In this document: positions 25,980 through 34,615 of the stretch, one piece after another
How the letters are laid out: every line of letters starts with the position of its first letter
Position numbering within the stretch: position 1 is the first letter of the stretch
From: Streptomyces albofaciens JCM 4342
Lineage (GTDB): Bacteria > Actinomycetota > Actinomycetes > Streptomycetales > Streptomycetaceae
NCBI RefSeq assembly: GCF_008634025.1
Contig: NZ_PDCM01000002.1
Span: forward strand, 3,311,001 to 3,375,000
Length of the DNA: 64,000 nucleotides
Direction: 5' to 3'
Made by a program: the position numbers and the translations under genes
The notes under the pieces: generated by a model
What the model saw: only the letters and a program-made list of their open reading frames with translations
What the model was told of the DNA's origin: nothing
Database searches by the model: none

Positions 25980-27014
25980 TCACCCCTCGGCCGCGGTTTT
26001 CGCCTCGGCGCGCAGGTCGCGGCGCAGCTCCTTGGGCAGCGAGAAGGTGATGGACTCCTCGGCGGCCTTGACGGTCTCGACGTCCTCGTAACCGCGCTCG
26101 GCGAGCCAGTCCAGAACGCCGTGCACCAGGATCTCGGGGACGGAGGCACCGGAGGTCAGGCCTACGGTGGTCACGCCCTCCAGCCAGCTCTCGTCGATCT
26201 CCTCGGCGCCGTCGACCAGATGGGCGGCGCCGGCACCCGCGCCGAGGGCGACCTCGACCAGGCGGACCGAGTTCGAGGAGTTCTTGGAGCCGACCACGAT
26301 GACGAGGTCCGCCTGGGCGCCCATCTGCTTGACGGCGGTCTGGCGGTTCTGCGTGGCGTAGCAGATGTCGTCGCTGGGCGGGGAGAGGAGGTTCGGGTAG
26401 CGGCCCTTCAGGGCGTCGACCGTCTCCATGGTCTCGTCGACCGACAAGGTGGTCTGGGAGAGCCAGACGACCTTGTCCGGGTCGCGGACCTCGACGTTCG
26501 CCACGTCCTCCGGGCCGTCGACCAGGGTGATGTGGTCGGGGGCCTCGCCGCTGGTGCCGATGACCTCTTCGTGGCCCTCGTGGCCGATCAGGAGGATGTC
26601 GTAGTCCTCCTTGGCGTAACGGACGGCTTCCTTGTGGACCTTGGTGACCAGCGGGCAGGTGGCGTCGATGGTGGCGAGCTTGCCGCGCTTGGCCTCGTCG
26701 TGGACGACCGGCGCGACGCCGTGCGCGGAGAAGATGACGATGTTGCCCTCCGGCACCTCCGCCGTCTCGTCGACGAAGATCGCGCCCTTCTTCTCCAGGG
26801 TCTTGACCACGTACTTGTTGTGGACGATCTCGTGGCGCACGTAGACGGGCGCGCCGTACTGTTCCAAGGCTTTCTCGACGGCGATCACGGCACGGTCCAC
26901 GCCCGCGCAATAACCACGCGGCGCGGCGAGCAGGACCCGGCGGCGGTCCTCGCGCGGCGTGGCGGCTCCGTCCGGAGCGCTGGCGGGCGACGGGCTGGGC
27001 GTAGCAGCAGTCAT
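25980..27014 (-). CDS. ispH: 4-hydroxy-3-methylbut-2-enyl diphosphate reductase (IspH/LytB)
   Basis: Last step of the MEP isoprenoid pathway, reducing HMBPP to IPP and DMAPP with an iron-sulfur cluster. The protein is 344 aa. Cluster cysteines are Cys36 ([12 protein letters not shown]), Cys120 ([14 protein letters not shown]) and Cys218 ([11 protein letters not shown]). Other motifs are [19 protein letters not shown] and [14 protein letters not shown] 27014 was chosen because TACGAT stands 7 nt upstream with no ribosome site; ATG 27023 is the alternative. The first 25 residues are a non-conserved Ser/Pro/Ala extension. It is upstream of ppgK in the same direction with 29 bp between them. Confidence 0.96.
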   Translation of the reverse strand: MTAATPSPSPASAPDGAATPREDRRRVLLAAPRGYCAGVDRAVIAVEKALEQYGAPVYVRHEIVHNKYVVKTLEKKGAIFVDETAEVPEGNIVIFSAHGVAPVVHDEAKRGKLATIDATCPLVTKVHKEAVRYAKEDYDILLIGHEGHEEVIGTSGEAPDHITLVDGPEDVANVEVRDPDKVVWLSQTTLSVDETMETVDALKGRYPNLLSPPSDDICYATQNRQTAVKQMGAQADLVIVVGSKNSSNSVRLVEVALGAGAGAAHLVDGAEEIDESWLEGVTTVGLTSGASVPEILVHGVLDWLAERGYEDVETVKAAEESITFSLPKELRRDLRAEAKTAAEG

Positions 27015-27452
27015 ACGATCCATCGTACGGGGCGCACTTCGGGGTTCGTGCTGCCGTGGGGCGCGCCGGAGTGAACCCGGTGGCGGCAGGCGCACCGGAG
27101 TGAACCGGGTGGCGGGAGGTGCGCCGTACGGTAAGGGGCGCGCCGTACGGCAAGGGGCGTGCTGTACGAGGGCAGGACCGCGTCCTCGCCGGGTCACTCC
27201 CCCTGGCACGCCCGGTTCCGGTTCCAGTTCCGGTTCCTTCTGGCACGTCCGGTGCGGGCCCTTCTGACACGCCCGGTTTTCGTTCCCTTCCGACACGCCC
27301 GGTTCCGGCTCTTCCGGCCCGGCCGGTACCGGTCTCCCCTGACATGTCCCCTCCCCTGGCGCGTCACCTCACCCGGGGCGCGGGCTTGCCGGAAGCTGGA
27401 AGGCAGCCGACGATCATCGTCGGCACGTACGTCCCCCGCTGGAGTGACCGTC
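27015..27452. other. Divergent intergenic region with degenerate repeats (ispH / permease)
   Basis: 438 bp. It contains two 29-bp near-copies (CCGGAGTGAACC cores at 27066 and 27095). Next come about three 19-bp units of the type GGCGCGCCGTACGGCAAGG (27118-27172), then 24-26-bp units with CTTCTGACACGCCCGGTT cores (27237, 27261, 27287, 27311). No gene was seen. The permease promoter should lie between 27350 and 27440. Confidence 0.7.
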
Positions 27453-28943
27453 ATGAGCGCACCGTCCGAGCCGAACCCGCCCTCCCGGCCGAAGCCGTCC
27501 TCCACACCAGATCCGTCCTCCCCGCCGAATCCGCCCTCCCCGCCGAGCGCGCCCTCCCCGCCACCGTCCGCCGGTGGGCCCCCCGGCGCGTCCACCGACG
27601 CCGGGCTCCGGCGCACGCTGACCTTCCGGGACCTGATCGTCTACGGGCTGCTGTTCATCGCCCCGATGGCGCCCGTCGGCATCTTCGGCACGCTCCAGGC
27701 CAAGTCGCACGGCGCGATCACCGTCGTCTACATCGTGGCGACCGTCGCGATGGCCTTCACCGCGTACTCATACGCGCAGATGGTGCGGGTCGCCCCGCAG
27801 GCCGGCTCGGTGTTCACCTACGCGCGGGTCGGGCTCGGCGACGGCGCGGGCTTCGTCGCGGGGTGGATGGCGATGCTCGACTACCTGCTGATCCCGGCGG
27901 TGGCGTACCTCTTCTCCGGCATCGCCATGCACGCGCTGGTGCCGTCCGTGCACCAGTGGGTGTGGACGGCGCTCGCGGTGGTCGTCACCACGCTGCTGAA
28001 CCTCATGGGGGTACGGACGGCGGCGGTGGCCGGGTTCGTGGTGCTGGCGATGGAGCTGGCGGCGCTGGTGGTGTTCGTGGTGGCGGCGGTGTGGGTGCTG
28101 GCCACGGACGGGGCGCGGCGCGGGTGGTCGGTGCCGCTGACCGGTGAGGGCGGGTTCTCGACGAGCGCGGTGCTGGCCGCGGTGTCGGTGGCGGTGCTGT
28201 CGTATCTGGGGTTCGACGCGATCGCCGCGTTCGCGGAGGAGACCACGGGGAGTTCCGCGCGGGTGGCGCGGGCCGTGCTGACCTGCCTGGTGCTGGCGGG
28301 TGTGCTGTTCGCCGTACAGACCTACCTGGCGGCACTGCTCGCGCCGATGTCGGCGGCCGAGCTGGCGGCGAACCCCGCCGAGCAGGGTGACGCCTTCTAC
28401 ACGACCGCGAACACGGCCGTCGGCGAGTGGCTGCAGAAGCTGGTGGCGGCGAGCAAGGCGATCGGCGCGGCGTTCGCGGCGCTGGCGGGGCAGGCGGCGG
28501 CCGGGCGGCTGCTGTTCGCGATGGCGCGGGACCGGCGGCTGCCGGGCGCGATGTCGAAGGTGGACGCGGGCAGCGGGGTGCCGCGGCGGGCGCTGCTGGG
28601 CGCCGCGGTGGTGACGCTGGTCGCGGCGGTGTGGGCGGCCCGCCGCGACGACGGCCTGGACCACCTCTCCTCGATCGTCAACGTGGGCGCGCTGACCGCC
28701 TTCGGGCTGCTGCACGCCTCGGTGATCGGATGGTTCTGGGTACGCAAGCGGGCCGAGCGGCCGAACGTCCTCAAGCACGTCCTGGTGCCCCTGCTGGGCC
28801 TGGCGGTGGTGGTCGCCGTGATCGTGGAAGCGTCCGGGACCGCGCAGACCGTCGGGGCCGTCTGGTTGGTGGTGGGGCTGGTGGTGTTGGCCGTGCAGTA
28901 CGGGCGCAGGAGGAGCGGTACGGCGGGCGACGCCGAGCGGTGA
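27453..28943 (+). CDS. APC-superfamily amino acid permease with proline-rich N-terminus
   Basis: A 496-aa transporter from ATG 27453 with GGAG 8 nt upstream. Residues 1-50 are Pro/Ser repeats (RPKPSS, TPDPSS, PPNPPS, PPSAPS), built from 15-bp units. Helices start at RDLIVYGLLFIAPMAPVGIF, which carries the APC substrate-binding break. They continue through ITVVYIVATVAMAFTAYSYA, VAPQAGSVFTYARVGLG, FDAIAAFAEET and SIVNVGALTAFGLLHAS. The overall pattern is that of YhdG/AdiC-like basic or neutral amino acid transporters; substrate is unknown. The stop codon is the first element of a 24-bp tandem array. It has no link to the adjacent xseA, which appears to have its own promoter. Confidence 0.88.
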   Translation: MSAPSEPNPPSRPKPSSTPDPSSPPNPPSPPSAPSPPPSAGGPPGASTDAGLRRTLTFRDLIVYGLLFIAPMAPVGIFGTLQAKSHGAITVVYIVATVAMAFTAYSYAQMVRVAPQAGSVFTYARVGLGDGAGFVAGWMAMLDYLLIPAVAYLFSGIAMHALVPSVHQWVWTALAVVVTTLLNLMGVRTAAVAGFVVLAMELAALVVFVVAAVWVLATDGARRGWSVPLTGEGGFSTSAVLAAVSVAVLSYLGFDAIAAFAEETTGSSARVARAVLTCLVLAGVLFAVQTYLAALLAPMSAAELAANPAEQGDAFYTTANTAVGEWLQKLVAASKAIGAAFAALAGQAAAGRLLFAMARDRRLPGAMSKVDAGSGVPRRALLGAAVVTLVAAVWAARRDDGLDHLSSIVNVGALTAFGLLHASVIGWFWVRKRAERPNVLKHVLVPLLGLAVVVAVIVEASGTAQTVGAVWLVVGLVVLAVQYGRRRSGTAGDAER

Positions 28944-29070
28944 GCGGCAGGCACCGTCGAACGGTGAGCGGCAGGCGACGCCGAGCGGTGAGCGGCGGGC
29001 ACCGTCGAACGATGAGCGGCAGGCGCCGTCGAACGGTTAGGGGCGGGCACCGTCGAACGGTGAGCGGCCG
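28935..29070 (+). repeat. 24-bp tandem array (6 copies) starting at the permease stop codon
   Basis: TGAGCGGCAGGCACCGTCGA plus ACGG recurs with starts at 28941, 28965, 28989, 29013, 29037 and 29061, exactly every 24 bp. The first TGA is the permease stop. Because 24 is a multiple of three, the stop recurs in frame (the fifth copy reads TTAG). Copies differ by a few bases (GACGCCGAG versus CACCGTCGA). Confidence 0.92.
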
Positions 29071-29175
29071 CCCACGCCGGAAACGGGCCTGTACGCGGTC
29101 GGCCTGGTACTGCCCCGCCCCGCCGCGCTCCCCTCCCCCCGCTCCGCGCCGCCCAGCGCTGTCAGTGCCTGCCTA

Positions 29176-29181
29176 TACGCT
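29176..29181 (+). promoter_or_regulatory. Candidate -10 box for leaderless xseA transcript
   Basis: TACGCT, inside TATACGCT, ends 6 nt before ATG 29188. No Shine-Dalgarno sequence is present. Confidence 0.5.
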
Positions 29182-29187
29182 CGTGGC

Positions 29188-30423
29188 ATGAGTGTGAGGA
29201 CGTCTGCGGAGGCGCCGATCCCCGTCGGCGAGGTGTCGCGGCTCATCGGGGGGTGGATCGACCGGCTGGGTGCCGTCTGGGTGGAGGGCCAGATCACGCA
29301 GCTGTCCCGGCGGCCGGGCGCCGGCGTGGTCTTCCTGACGCTGCGCGACCCGTCGTACGACATCTCGGTCAGCGTGACGTGCTACCGCCAGGTCTTCGAC
29401 AAGATCGCCGACGTGGTGAGCGAGGGCGCGCGCGTCGTCGTGCACGCCAAGCCGGAGTGGTACGCGCCGCGCGGCCAGCTCTCGCTGCGCGCCGCCGAGA
29501 TCAAGCCGGTGGGCGTCGGCGAGCTGCTGGCCCGGCTGGAGCAGCTGAAGAAGTCCCTCGCCGCGGAGGGCCTGTTCCGGGCGGAGCGCAAGCGCGGGCT
29601 GCCGTTCCTGCCGCAGCTGATCGGCCTGGTCTGCGGGCGGGCCAGCGCCGCCGAGCGCGACGTCCTGGAGAACGCCCGCCTGCGCTGGCCCGCGGTCCGT
29701 TTCGAGGTGCGCAACGTACCGGTGCAGGGGGTGCACGCGGTGCCCCAGGTCATCGAGGCGGTCAAGGAGCTGGACGCGCTGCCCGAGGTCGACGTGATCA
29801 TCGTGGCGCGCGGCGGCGGCAGCGTCGAGGACCTGCTGCCGTTCTCGGACGAGCAGCTGGTCAGAGCGGTCGGCGCGGCCCGTACGCCGGTCGTCTCCGC
29901 GATCGGCCACGAGCCGGACTCACCGCTGCTCGACCTGGTCGCCGACCTGCGCGCCTCGACGCCGACGGACGCGGCGAAGAAGGTCGTACCGGACGTGGGC
30001 GAGGAGTTCGCCCGTATCCAGCAGCTGCGGGAACGGGCGCTGCGCGCGGTCGGCGGCTTCCTGGACCGCGAGGAGCGCGGCCTGGCCGCGGCGCTGAGCA
30101 GGCCCTCGATGGAGCGGCCCCACCGGATGGTCGAGGAGCGCGAGGACCAGGTCACGGCGCTGCTGGAGCGCGGTCGGCGGACGCTCGGGCATCTGCTCGA
30201 CCGGGCCGACTCCGAGCTGTCGCACACTTTGGCGCGGGTGGTCGCCCTCTCCCCAAAGGCCACCCTGGAGCGCGGGTACGCGGTGCTCCAGAGGCCGGAC
30301 GGCTCGGCCGTGCGCTCGCCCGACGAGGTCGCGCCGGAGGACGAGCTGCGAGCCCGGGTCGCCGAGGGCGAGTTCCGGGTACGGGTTTCCGGCGCACCGT
30401 CCGATGTCGGACCCCAGGATTAG
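29188..30423 (+). CDS. xseA: Exodeoxyribonuclease VII large subunit
   Basis: Catalytic subunit of ExoVII, which degrades single-stranded DNA from both ends and acts in repair. The protein is 411 aa. An N-terminal OB fold ([39 protein letters not shown]) is followed by the catalytic core ([55 protein letters not shown]). A long helical region binds the small subunits, and the C-terminal piece [15 protein letters not shown] is the family signature. ATG 29188 is the only well-placed start and is probably leaderless. xseB follows after 10 nt, as in many bacteria. Confidence 0.95.
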   Translation: MSVRTSAEAPIPVGEVSRLIGGWIDRLGAVWVEGQITQLSRRPGAGVVFLTLRDPSYDISVSVTCYRQVFDKIADVVSEGARVVVHAKPEWYAPRGQLSLRAAEIKPVGVGELLARLEQLKKSLAAEGLFRAERKRGLPFLPQLIGLVCGRASAAERDVLENARLRWPAVRFEVRNVPVQGVHAVPQVIEAVKELDALPEVDVIIVARGGGSVEDLLPFSDEQLVRAVGAARTPVVSAIGHEPDSPLLDLVADLRASTPTDAAKKVVPDVGEEFARIQQLRERALRAVGGFLDREERGLAAALSRPSMERPHRMVEEREDQVTALLERGRRTLGHLLDRADSELSHTLARVVALSPKATLERGYAVLQRPDGSAVRSPDEVAPEDELRARVAEGEFRVRVSGAPSDVGPQD

Positions 30424-30433
30424 GGTGGGAGCC

Positions 30434-30730
30434 ATGGCGAAGGTGAAGACGGACGACACGGCGGCGGGCGGCGCGGCGGGCGCGACGGACGCGGCCCAGC
30501 CGGAGGGTTCCACGCTCGGTTACGAGCAGGCCCGGGACGAGCTGATCGAGGTCGTCCGCAGCCTGGAGGCCGGCGGAACCACCCTGGAGGAGTCCCTCGC
30601 GCTCTGGGAGCGCGGCGAGGAGCTGGCAAAGGTCTGCCGCCGCTGGCTGGACGGCGCGCGGGCGCGGCTGGACGCGGCGCTGGCGGAGGAGGCCGAGGAC
30701 GAGGACGAAGCCGAGGCGGCGGCCGAGTAG
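30434..30730 (+). CDS. xseB: Exodeoxyribonuclease VII small subunit
   Basis: Short helical hairpin subunit that binds XseA in several copies. The protein is 98 aa. The conserved core is [40 protein letters not shown] and [13 protein letters not shown]. The N-terminus (about 25 residues) and the acidic tail ([14 protein letters not shown]) are variable. ATG 30434 has GGGAG nearby; TAGGGT 7 nt upstream, overlapping the xseA stop, could also allow a separate leaderless transcript. It is co-directional with xseA and 10 nt downstream. Confidence 0.93.
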   Translation: MAKVKTDDTAAGGAAGATDAAQPEGSTLGYEQARDELIEVVRSLEAGGTTLEESLALWERGEELAKVCRRWLDGARARLDAALAEEAEDEDEAEAAAE

Positions 30731-31115
30731 GGGCTCGATAGCGGTCCGGCGACGGCCCGGGAGCGGTCGGCTGCGCGGGTACGGGGCGAGCCGCCCGGCT
30801 GAGCCATGTACGTACGTATATACGGCTGGGGGCCGACGCGGTGGCGTACGCCTGGGAGCCGAGACACGGTGGCGTACGGCTGCGGGCCGACGCGGTGTGC
30901 GTACGGCCACGGGCCACGGGCCGACACGTTGACGTACGACTGCGGGTCGGCACCGCCCCCCGCACACATACGGCACGGCACACATACGGCAAGCGTGGAC
31001 ACACATAGGACACGCACACGGCCATGCCCGCGGTAACGGGCGCCGGCACCGCCCTCCGCGCCGCATCCGCACCACACCCCACTTTGTGAACCGAGTCACG
31101 ATTCCCCGGTATTAG
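30731..31115 (+). repeat. Degenerate 26-33-bp repeats in the xseB-nitroreductase gap
   Basis: In this gene-free stretch TACGGC-GGGCCGACGCGGTG-type units start at 30821, 30847, 30875, 30902 and 30935. A 16-17-bp pair, CACACATACGGCACGG and CACACATACGGCAAGC, follows at about 30963-30995. CGTACG is present in most units. No RNA or small gene was recognised. Confidence 0.75.
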
Positions 31116-31143
31116 TTGAAACTTAATCTATCTCGGTTAGGGT
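31116..31143 (+). promoter_or_regulatory. Promoter of the nitroreductase gene with operator-like dyad
   Basis: TTGAAA (31116-31121), a 16-bp spacer, then TAGGGT (31138-31143), matching a vegetative Streptomyces promoter, about 45 nt before ATG 31187. The imperfect dyad ATTAGTT-GA-AACTTAAT (about 31111-31127) overlaps the -35 and is a plausible repressor site in a locally AT-rich patch. Confidence 0.55.
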
Positions 31144-31186
31144 TGGTACCGAACACGGAAAAACCCCGACCCACCGAGGTGCCCTC

Positions 31187-31780
31187 ATGTCTCTCGCGCT
31201 CGACGCCGCCGCCCAGGACCTCCTCTTCCGCGAGGCCCAGACCGCCAACTCGTTCACCGACGAGCCGGTGTCGGACGAGCAGGTGCAGGCCATCTACGAC
31301 CTGGTGAAGTACGCGCCGACCGCCTTCAACCAGTCGCCGCTGCGGCTGACCCTGGTCCGCTCGGCGGACGCCCGTGAGCGCCTGGTCAAGTACGCCATGG
31401 GCGCCAACGGCCCGAAGACGCTGAGCGCGCCGCTGACCCTGGTGCTCTCCACGGACCTGGACTTCCACGAGAAGCTGCCGACCCTGTTCCCGCACGCCCC
31501 GGGCATCAAGGACGCCTACTTCTCCGAGCTGTCCGTCCGCGAGGTCGCCGGCGCCCAGAACGCGACGCTGCAGGCCGGTTACCTCATCCTCGGCATCCGC
31601 GCGGCCGGCCTGGCCGCCGGCCCGATGACCGGCTTCGACTTCGCCGGCATCGACAAGGAGTTCTTCGGCGACGGCAAGCAGAAGTCCTTCATGGTCATCA
31701 ACATCGGCAAGCCGGGCGCCGACGCGTTCTTCCCCCGCTCGCCCCGTCTGAGCTTCGACGAGGCCGTGACCACCGTCTGA
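31187..31780 (+). CDS. Nitroreductase-family FMN oxidoreductase (RutE/HadB-like)
   Basis: A 197-aa NAD(P)H:FMN oxidoreductase of the malonic semialdehyde reductase subgroup. ATG 31187 has GAGGTG 6-7 nt upstream. Motifs: FREAQTANSFTDEPV, IYDLVKYAPTAFNQSPLRLT (FMN and phosphate contacts), AGPMTGFDFAGIDKEFF and FMVINIGKPGADAFFPRSPRL. In E. coli RutE reduces malonic semialdehyde during pyrimidine breakdown. No rut genes adjoin here, so a general detoxification role is equally possible. The gene is monocistronic, with its own promoter and a strong terminator at 31806. Confidence 0.9.
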   Translation: MSLALDAAAQDLLFREAQTANSFTDEPVSDEQVQAIYDLVKYAPTAFNQSPLRLTLVRSADARERLVKYAMGANGPKTLSAPLTLVLSTDLDFHEKLPTLFPHAPGIKDAYFSELSVREVAGAQNATLQAGYLILGIRAAGLAAGPMTGFDFAGIDKEFFGDGKQKSFMVINIGKPGADAFFPRSPRLSFDEAVTTV

Positions 31781-31805
31781 GCCCCTCCCGCTCAGGACCC
31801 CGCAT

Positions 31806-31850
31806 ACGACGAGGCCGCCGCACCCACTCCGAGTGCGGCGGCCTCGTCGT
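31806..31850 (+). terminator. Strong 18-bp hairpin terminator
   Basis: ACGACGAGGCCGCCGCAC (31806-31823) and GTGCGGCGGCCTCGTCGT (31833-31850) pair perfectly across a 9-nt loop, 25 bp after the nitroreductase stop. GGAAAAGT follows. Confidence 0.88.
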
Positions 31851-31857
31851 GCGGAAA

Positions 31858-31997
31858 AGTCGTACGGCCAAAGCCATACCGCTCTAGCCGTACAGCCAGA
31901 GCCATACCGCCAAAGCCACACCGCTCTAGCCGTACAGCCAGAGCCATACCGCCAAAGCCTCACCGACCTAGCCGTACAGCCAGAGCCGTCCGGCAGG
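31858..31997 (+). repeat. 14-bp repeat with 42-bp higher-order period
   Basis: Ten 14-bp units run from 31858. The three variants AGCCGTACAGCCAG, AGCCATACCGCCAA and AGCCACACCGCTCT alternate, so the pattern recurs every 42 bp (AGCCGTAC at 31886, 31928 and 31970). It fills the gap between the nitroreductase terminator and the stop of the convergent DUF4245 gene. Confidence 0.9.
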
Positions 31998-32005
31998 GCA
32001 GGCCG

Positions 32006-32551
32006 TCAGCCCTTCTTGGCCTCCAGCGACGCGGCCAGCTCCGCGAGCCGCCCGTACGGCGCGGTGCCGGTGAGGACGGTGGTGACGCCCTCCTCCTCGC
32101 GCACCAGCGCGCGGTACTTCTCGCCCTTGTAGCGGTCCCACTTCACGCCGCCGACGGCCTGCTTGCCCGGCGCCTTCTCGGCGCCCAGCGTGACGTCCTG
32201 GATGAACTTCTTCGCGGGCGCGTCGCTCTGCTCCAGCGCCGCGTACTCCTGCTCGGGGTCGAGGAAGCCCAGGTGCCAGGCGCCGCCCTTGCCGTCGTTG
32301 CTCGCCTTGTACGTGACGGAGGTGGCGCGCCAGCCCTCGGGCAGGCCCTTGGGGGCGGCGACCGGATACGGCGCGGCACGCCGGGCGGTCGCGAGCTCCA
32401 CGCGGTAGTCGACCGTCTTGACCGCGCCCACCTCGGCGGACCGGCTGTCGTCGTGCGGGATGAAGAGATAGATGCCCGCGACGAGGGCGCCGATCACCGC
32501 CATCGACAGGACCATGTCCCGAACCGTCTGCTTGCCTCGCATACCTGCCAC
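32006..32551 (-). CDS. DUF4245 membrane-anchored protein
   Basis: A 181-aa protein with an N-terminal signal-anchor (RDMVLSMAVIGALVAGIYLF) and an extracytoplasmic domain. The domain carries YRVELATARRAAPYPVAAP, LPEGWRATSVTY, AWHLGFLDPEQEYAALEQS and YGRLAELAASL. This matches the actinobacterial DUF4245 family; function is unknown. GTG 32551 was chosen; ATG 32542 (MRGKQTVRD) is an equally used alternative and neither has a perfect ribosome site. It is divergent from glpX across 200 bp, a pairing I recall from other Streptomyces genomes. Confidence 0.82.
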   Translation of the reverse strand: MAGMRGKQTVRDMVLSMAVIGALVAGIYLFIPHDDSRSAEVGAVKTVDYRVELATARRAAPYPVAAPKGLPEGWRATSVTYKASNDGKGGAWHLGFLDPEQEYAALEQSDAPAKKFIQDVTLGAEKAPGKQAVGGVKWDRYKGEKYRALVREEEGVTTVLTGTAPYGRLAELAASLEAKKG

Positions 32552-32751
32552 GTCCCTATCGTCCCCCATGCCCGGCCCCGCGAAGACATGCCCCCGCCGT
32601 TCGGCGCCCGGCGCGCGCACCGCGGAGACACGCCCGTACAGCGCGTTAACACTGCTCATGCGTAGGGCCCACTGCTCATTCTGGCGACCTACCGATAAAG
32701 TCATAGCCACCCTCACCATTCCGGCCGTCGCCGTACAGAAAGGTGCGCTCG

Positions 32752-33783
32752 ATGACCGAGCATCATCTGCCGTCCCAACTCGAGGTCAGCCCCGAGGCTC
32801 CCGACCGCAACCTCGCACTGGAACTCGTCCGGGTGACCGAGGCCGGAGCCATGGCCTCGGGCCGCTGGGTCGGGCGCGGCGACAAGAACGGCGCCGACGG
32901 CGCCGCCGTCAAGGCCATGCGCGCCTTGATCCACACCGTCTCCATGAACGGCGTCGTGGTCATCGGGGAGGGCGAGAAGGACAACGCCCCGATGCTCTAC
33001 AACGGCGAGCGGGTCGGTGACGGCACCGGTGCCGAGTGCGATGTGGCCGTGGACCCGGTCGACGGTACGACGCTGACCGCCAAGGGCATGGCCAACGCGG
33101 TCTCCGTGATGGCCGTCGCCGAGCGCGGCGCCATGTTCGACCCGTCGGCGGTGTTCTACATGGACAAGCTGGCCACCGGACCGGAGGCCGCCGACTTCGT
33201 CGACATCACCGCGCCGGTCGGCGTCAACATCCGCCGGATCGCCAAGGCGAAGAAGTCCGCCGTCGAGGACGTCACCGTCGTCATCCTGGACCGGCCGCGC
33301 CACGAGGGCCTGGTCAAGGAGGTGCGGGAGGCGGGCGCCCGGATCAAGTTCATCTCCGACGGCGACGTGGCCGGCGCGATCATGGCGGCTCGCGAGGGCA
33401 CCGGCGTGGACCTGCTGCTGGGCATCGGCGGTACGCCCGAGGGCATCATCGCCGCGTGCGCCCTCAAGTGCCTGGGCGGCACCCTCCAGGCCAAGCTGTG
33501 GCCGAAGGACGACGAGGAGCGGCAGCGCGCGATCGACGCCGGGCACGACCTGGACAAGGTGCTGCAGACCGACGACCTGGTCCGCGGCGACAACGTCTTC
33601 TTCGTGGCCACCGGCATCACCGACGGCGAGCTGCTGCGCGGGGTGCGCTACCGCGCCGAGACGGCGACCACCTCGTCGCTGGTGATGCGCTCCAAGTCCG
33701 GCACGATCCGCCGGGTCGACTCCGAGCACCGGCTCGCCAAGCTGCGCGCGTACAGCTCGGTCGACTTCGAGCGCCCCAGCTAG
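32752..33783 (+). CDS. glpX: Fructose-1,6-bisphosphatase class II
   Basis: Gluconeogenic metal-dependent phosphatase, 343 aa. ATG 32752 has AAAGGTG 7 nt upstream; an in-frame GTG three codons earlier is not needed. Motifs: [58 protein letters not shown] (metal and phosphate binding), [20 protein letters not shown] and [18 protein letters not shown]. It is the main FBPase type in actinobacteria. A strong bidirectional terminator follows. Confidence 0.97.
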   Translation: MTEHHLPSQLEVSPEAPDRNLALELVRVTEAGAMASGRWVGRGDKNGADGAAVKAMRALIHTVSMNGVVVIGEGEKDNAPMLYNGERVGDGTGAECDVAVDPVDGTTLTAKGMANAVSVMAVAERGAMFDPSAVFYMDKLATGPEAADFVDITAPVGVNIRRIAKAKKSAVEDVTVVILDRPRHEGLVKEVREAGARIKFISDGDVAGAIMAAREGTGVDLLLGIGGTPEGIIAACALKCLGGTLQAKLWPKDDEERQRAIDAGHDLDKVLQTDDLVRGDNVFFVATGITDGELLRGVRYRAETATTSSLVMRSKSGTIRRVDSEHRLAKLRAYSSVDFERPS

Positions 33784-33826
33784 CGGCGGCCGGACCGGCG
33801 ACGGCCGGTCGGCGCGCACAAGCGAT

Positions 33827-33869
33827 CGGGCCGGGACTCCGCCGTCACACTCGGCGGGGTCCCGGCCCG
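33827..33869. terminator. Bidirectional terminator between glpX and the whiB-like gene
   Basis: CGGGCCGGGACTCCGCCG (33827-33844) and CGGCGGGGTCCCGGCCCG (33852-33869). The 18-bp stem has one non-Watson-Crick pair and a 7-nt loop. It lies between convergent genes. Confidence 0.85.
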
Positions 33870-33895
33870 TTACACGTGCCGGGTGCACGGGCCGC

Positions 33896-34255
33896 TCAGC
33901 CGGCGGCCTGCATCCGGGCCGAGCGCTGCAGCTCGGTCTCCCGGCGCCGACGGCGCGCGAGCACGACCCGGCGCTCGGCGGCGGTCAGACCGCCCCACAC
34001 TCCGTAGGGCTCCGGCTGCACCAGGGCGTGCTCCCGGCATTCGATCATCACGGGGCAGCGGGCGCAGACCCGCTTGGCGGCTTCCTCCCGCGCCAGGCGT
34101 GCGGCGGTCGGCTCCTTGGACGGTGCGAAGAACAGTCCCGCCTCGTCACGGCGGCACACCGCCTCCGCGTGCCAGGGACCGGCCTCTTCGCGGGAGGGAA
34201 CCCGCTGGGGCGGAACAACTGCGGTGTCCTGCAGAGGCTGATGCGGTAGCAGCAC
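33896..34255 (-). CDS. WhiB-family iron-sulfur regulator (WblI-like)
   Basis: A 119-aa protein with Cys34, Cys64, Cys67 and Cys73 (AVCRRDE, KRVCARCPVMIEC), the four ligands of a [4Fe-4S] cluster. GVWGG follows at 85-89, then a basic tail (RRVVLARRRRRE) for DNA contact. WhiB-like proteins bind sigma-A/HrdB and sense redox or NO. GTG 34255 has AGGAG 7 nt upstream. Its position next to glpX and the fumarases is what I recall for wblI in S. coelicolor, so WblI is the likely orthologue, though this is from memory. It is the only gene of its unit. Confidence 0.9.
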   Translation of the reverse strand: MLLPHQPLQDTAVVPPQRVPSREEAGPWHAEAVCRRDEAGLFFAPSKEPTAARLAREEAAKRVCARCPVMIECREHALVQPEPYGVWGGLTAAERRVVLARRRRRETELQRSARMQAAG

Positions 34256-34615
34256 GGTCTACTCCTGACGACGGCTTCGGCGAAAGAGTCACCCTTGCCC
34301 GTCTCGCTGCGCACGACTTTTCGCACCCCGCAGCCGTACGAGAGACGATGCACCAGCCCTACCCGCTGTACGCGTGCTTATGCACACGGTTGCGAACGGC
34401 GTTTGAGCAGTGCGGAAGCGTGGTGAATTCGACCTTCCCGCAGTCCGGAAGACCACCGTCCGCCCGGTTTTCCCCGTCCCACCCGTCGCACCCCGACCGG
34501 CCACGGGCGCCGCCTTCACCGACTCCCGTCACAGCCTCCACCGTCACAGCTCCCGCCGCAGCCTCCCCCGCCGCAGGCACCATCTCCACCGGCACCGCCC
34601 CCACCGGCAGCCCCG
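34256..34615. other. Intergenic region between the whiB-like and DUF1707 genes
   Basis: 360 bp. The left half (34256-34440) is AT-richer and should hold the whiB-like promoter (GTACGAGAGACGATGC, TGCTTATGCACACGG). The right half is C-rich with loose 15-bp repeats (ACCGTCACAGCCTCC, ACCGTCACAGCTCCC near 34525-34560), adjoining the DUF1707 stop. No gene was seen. Confidence 0.5.
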
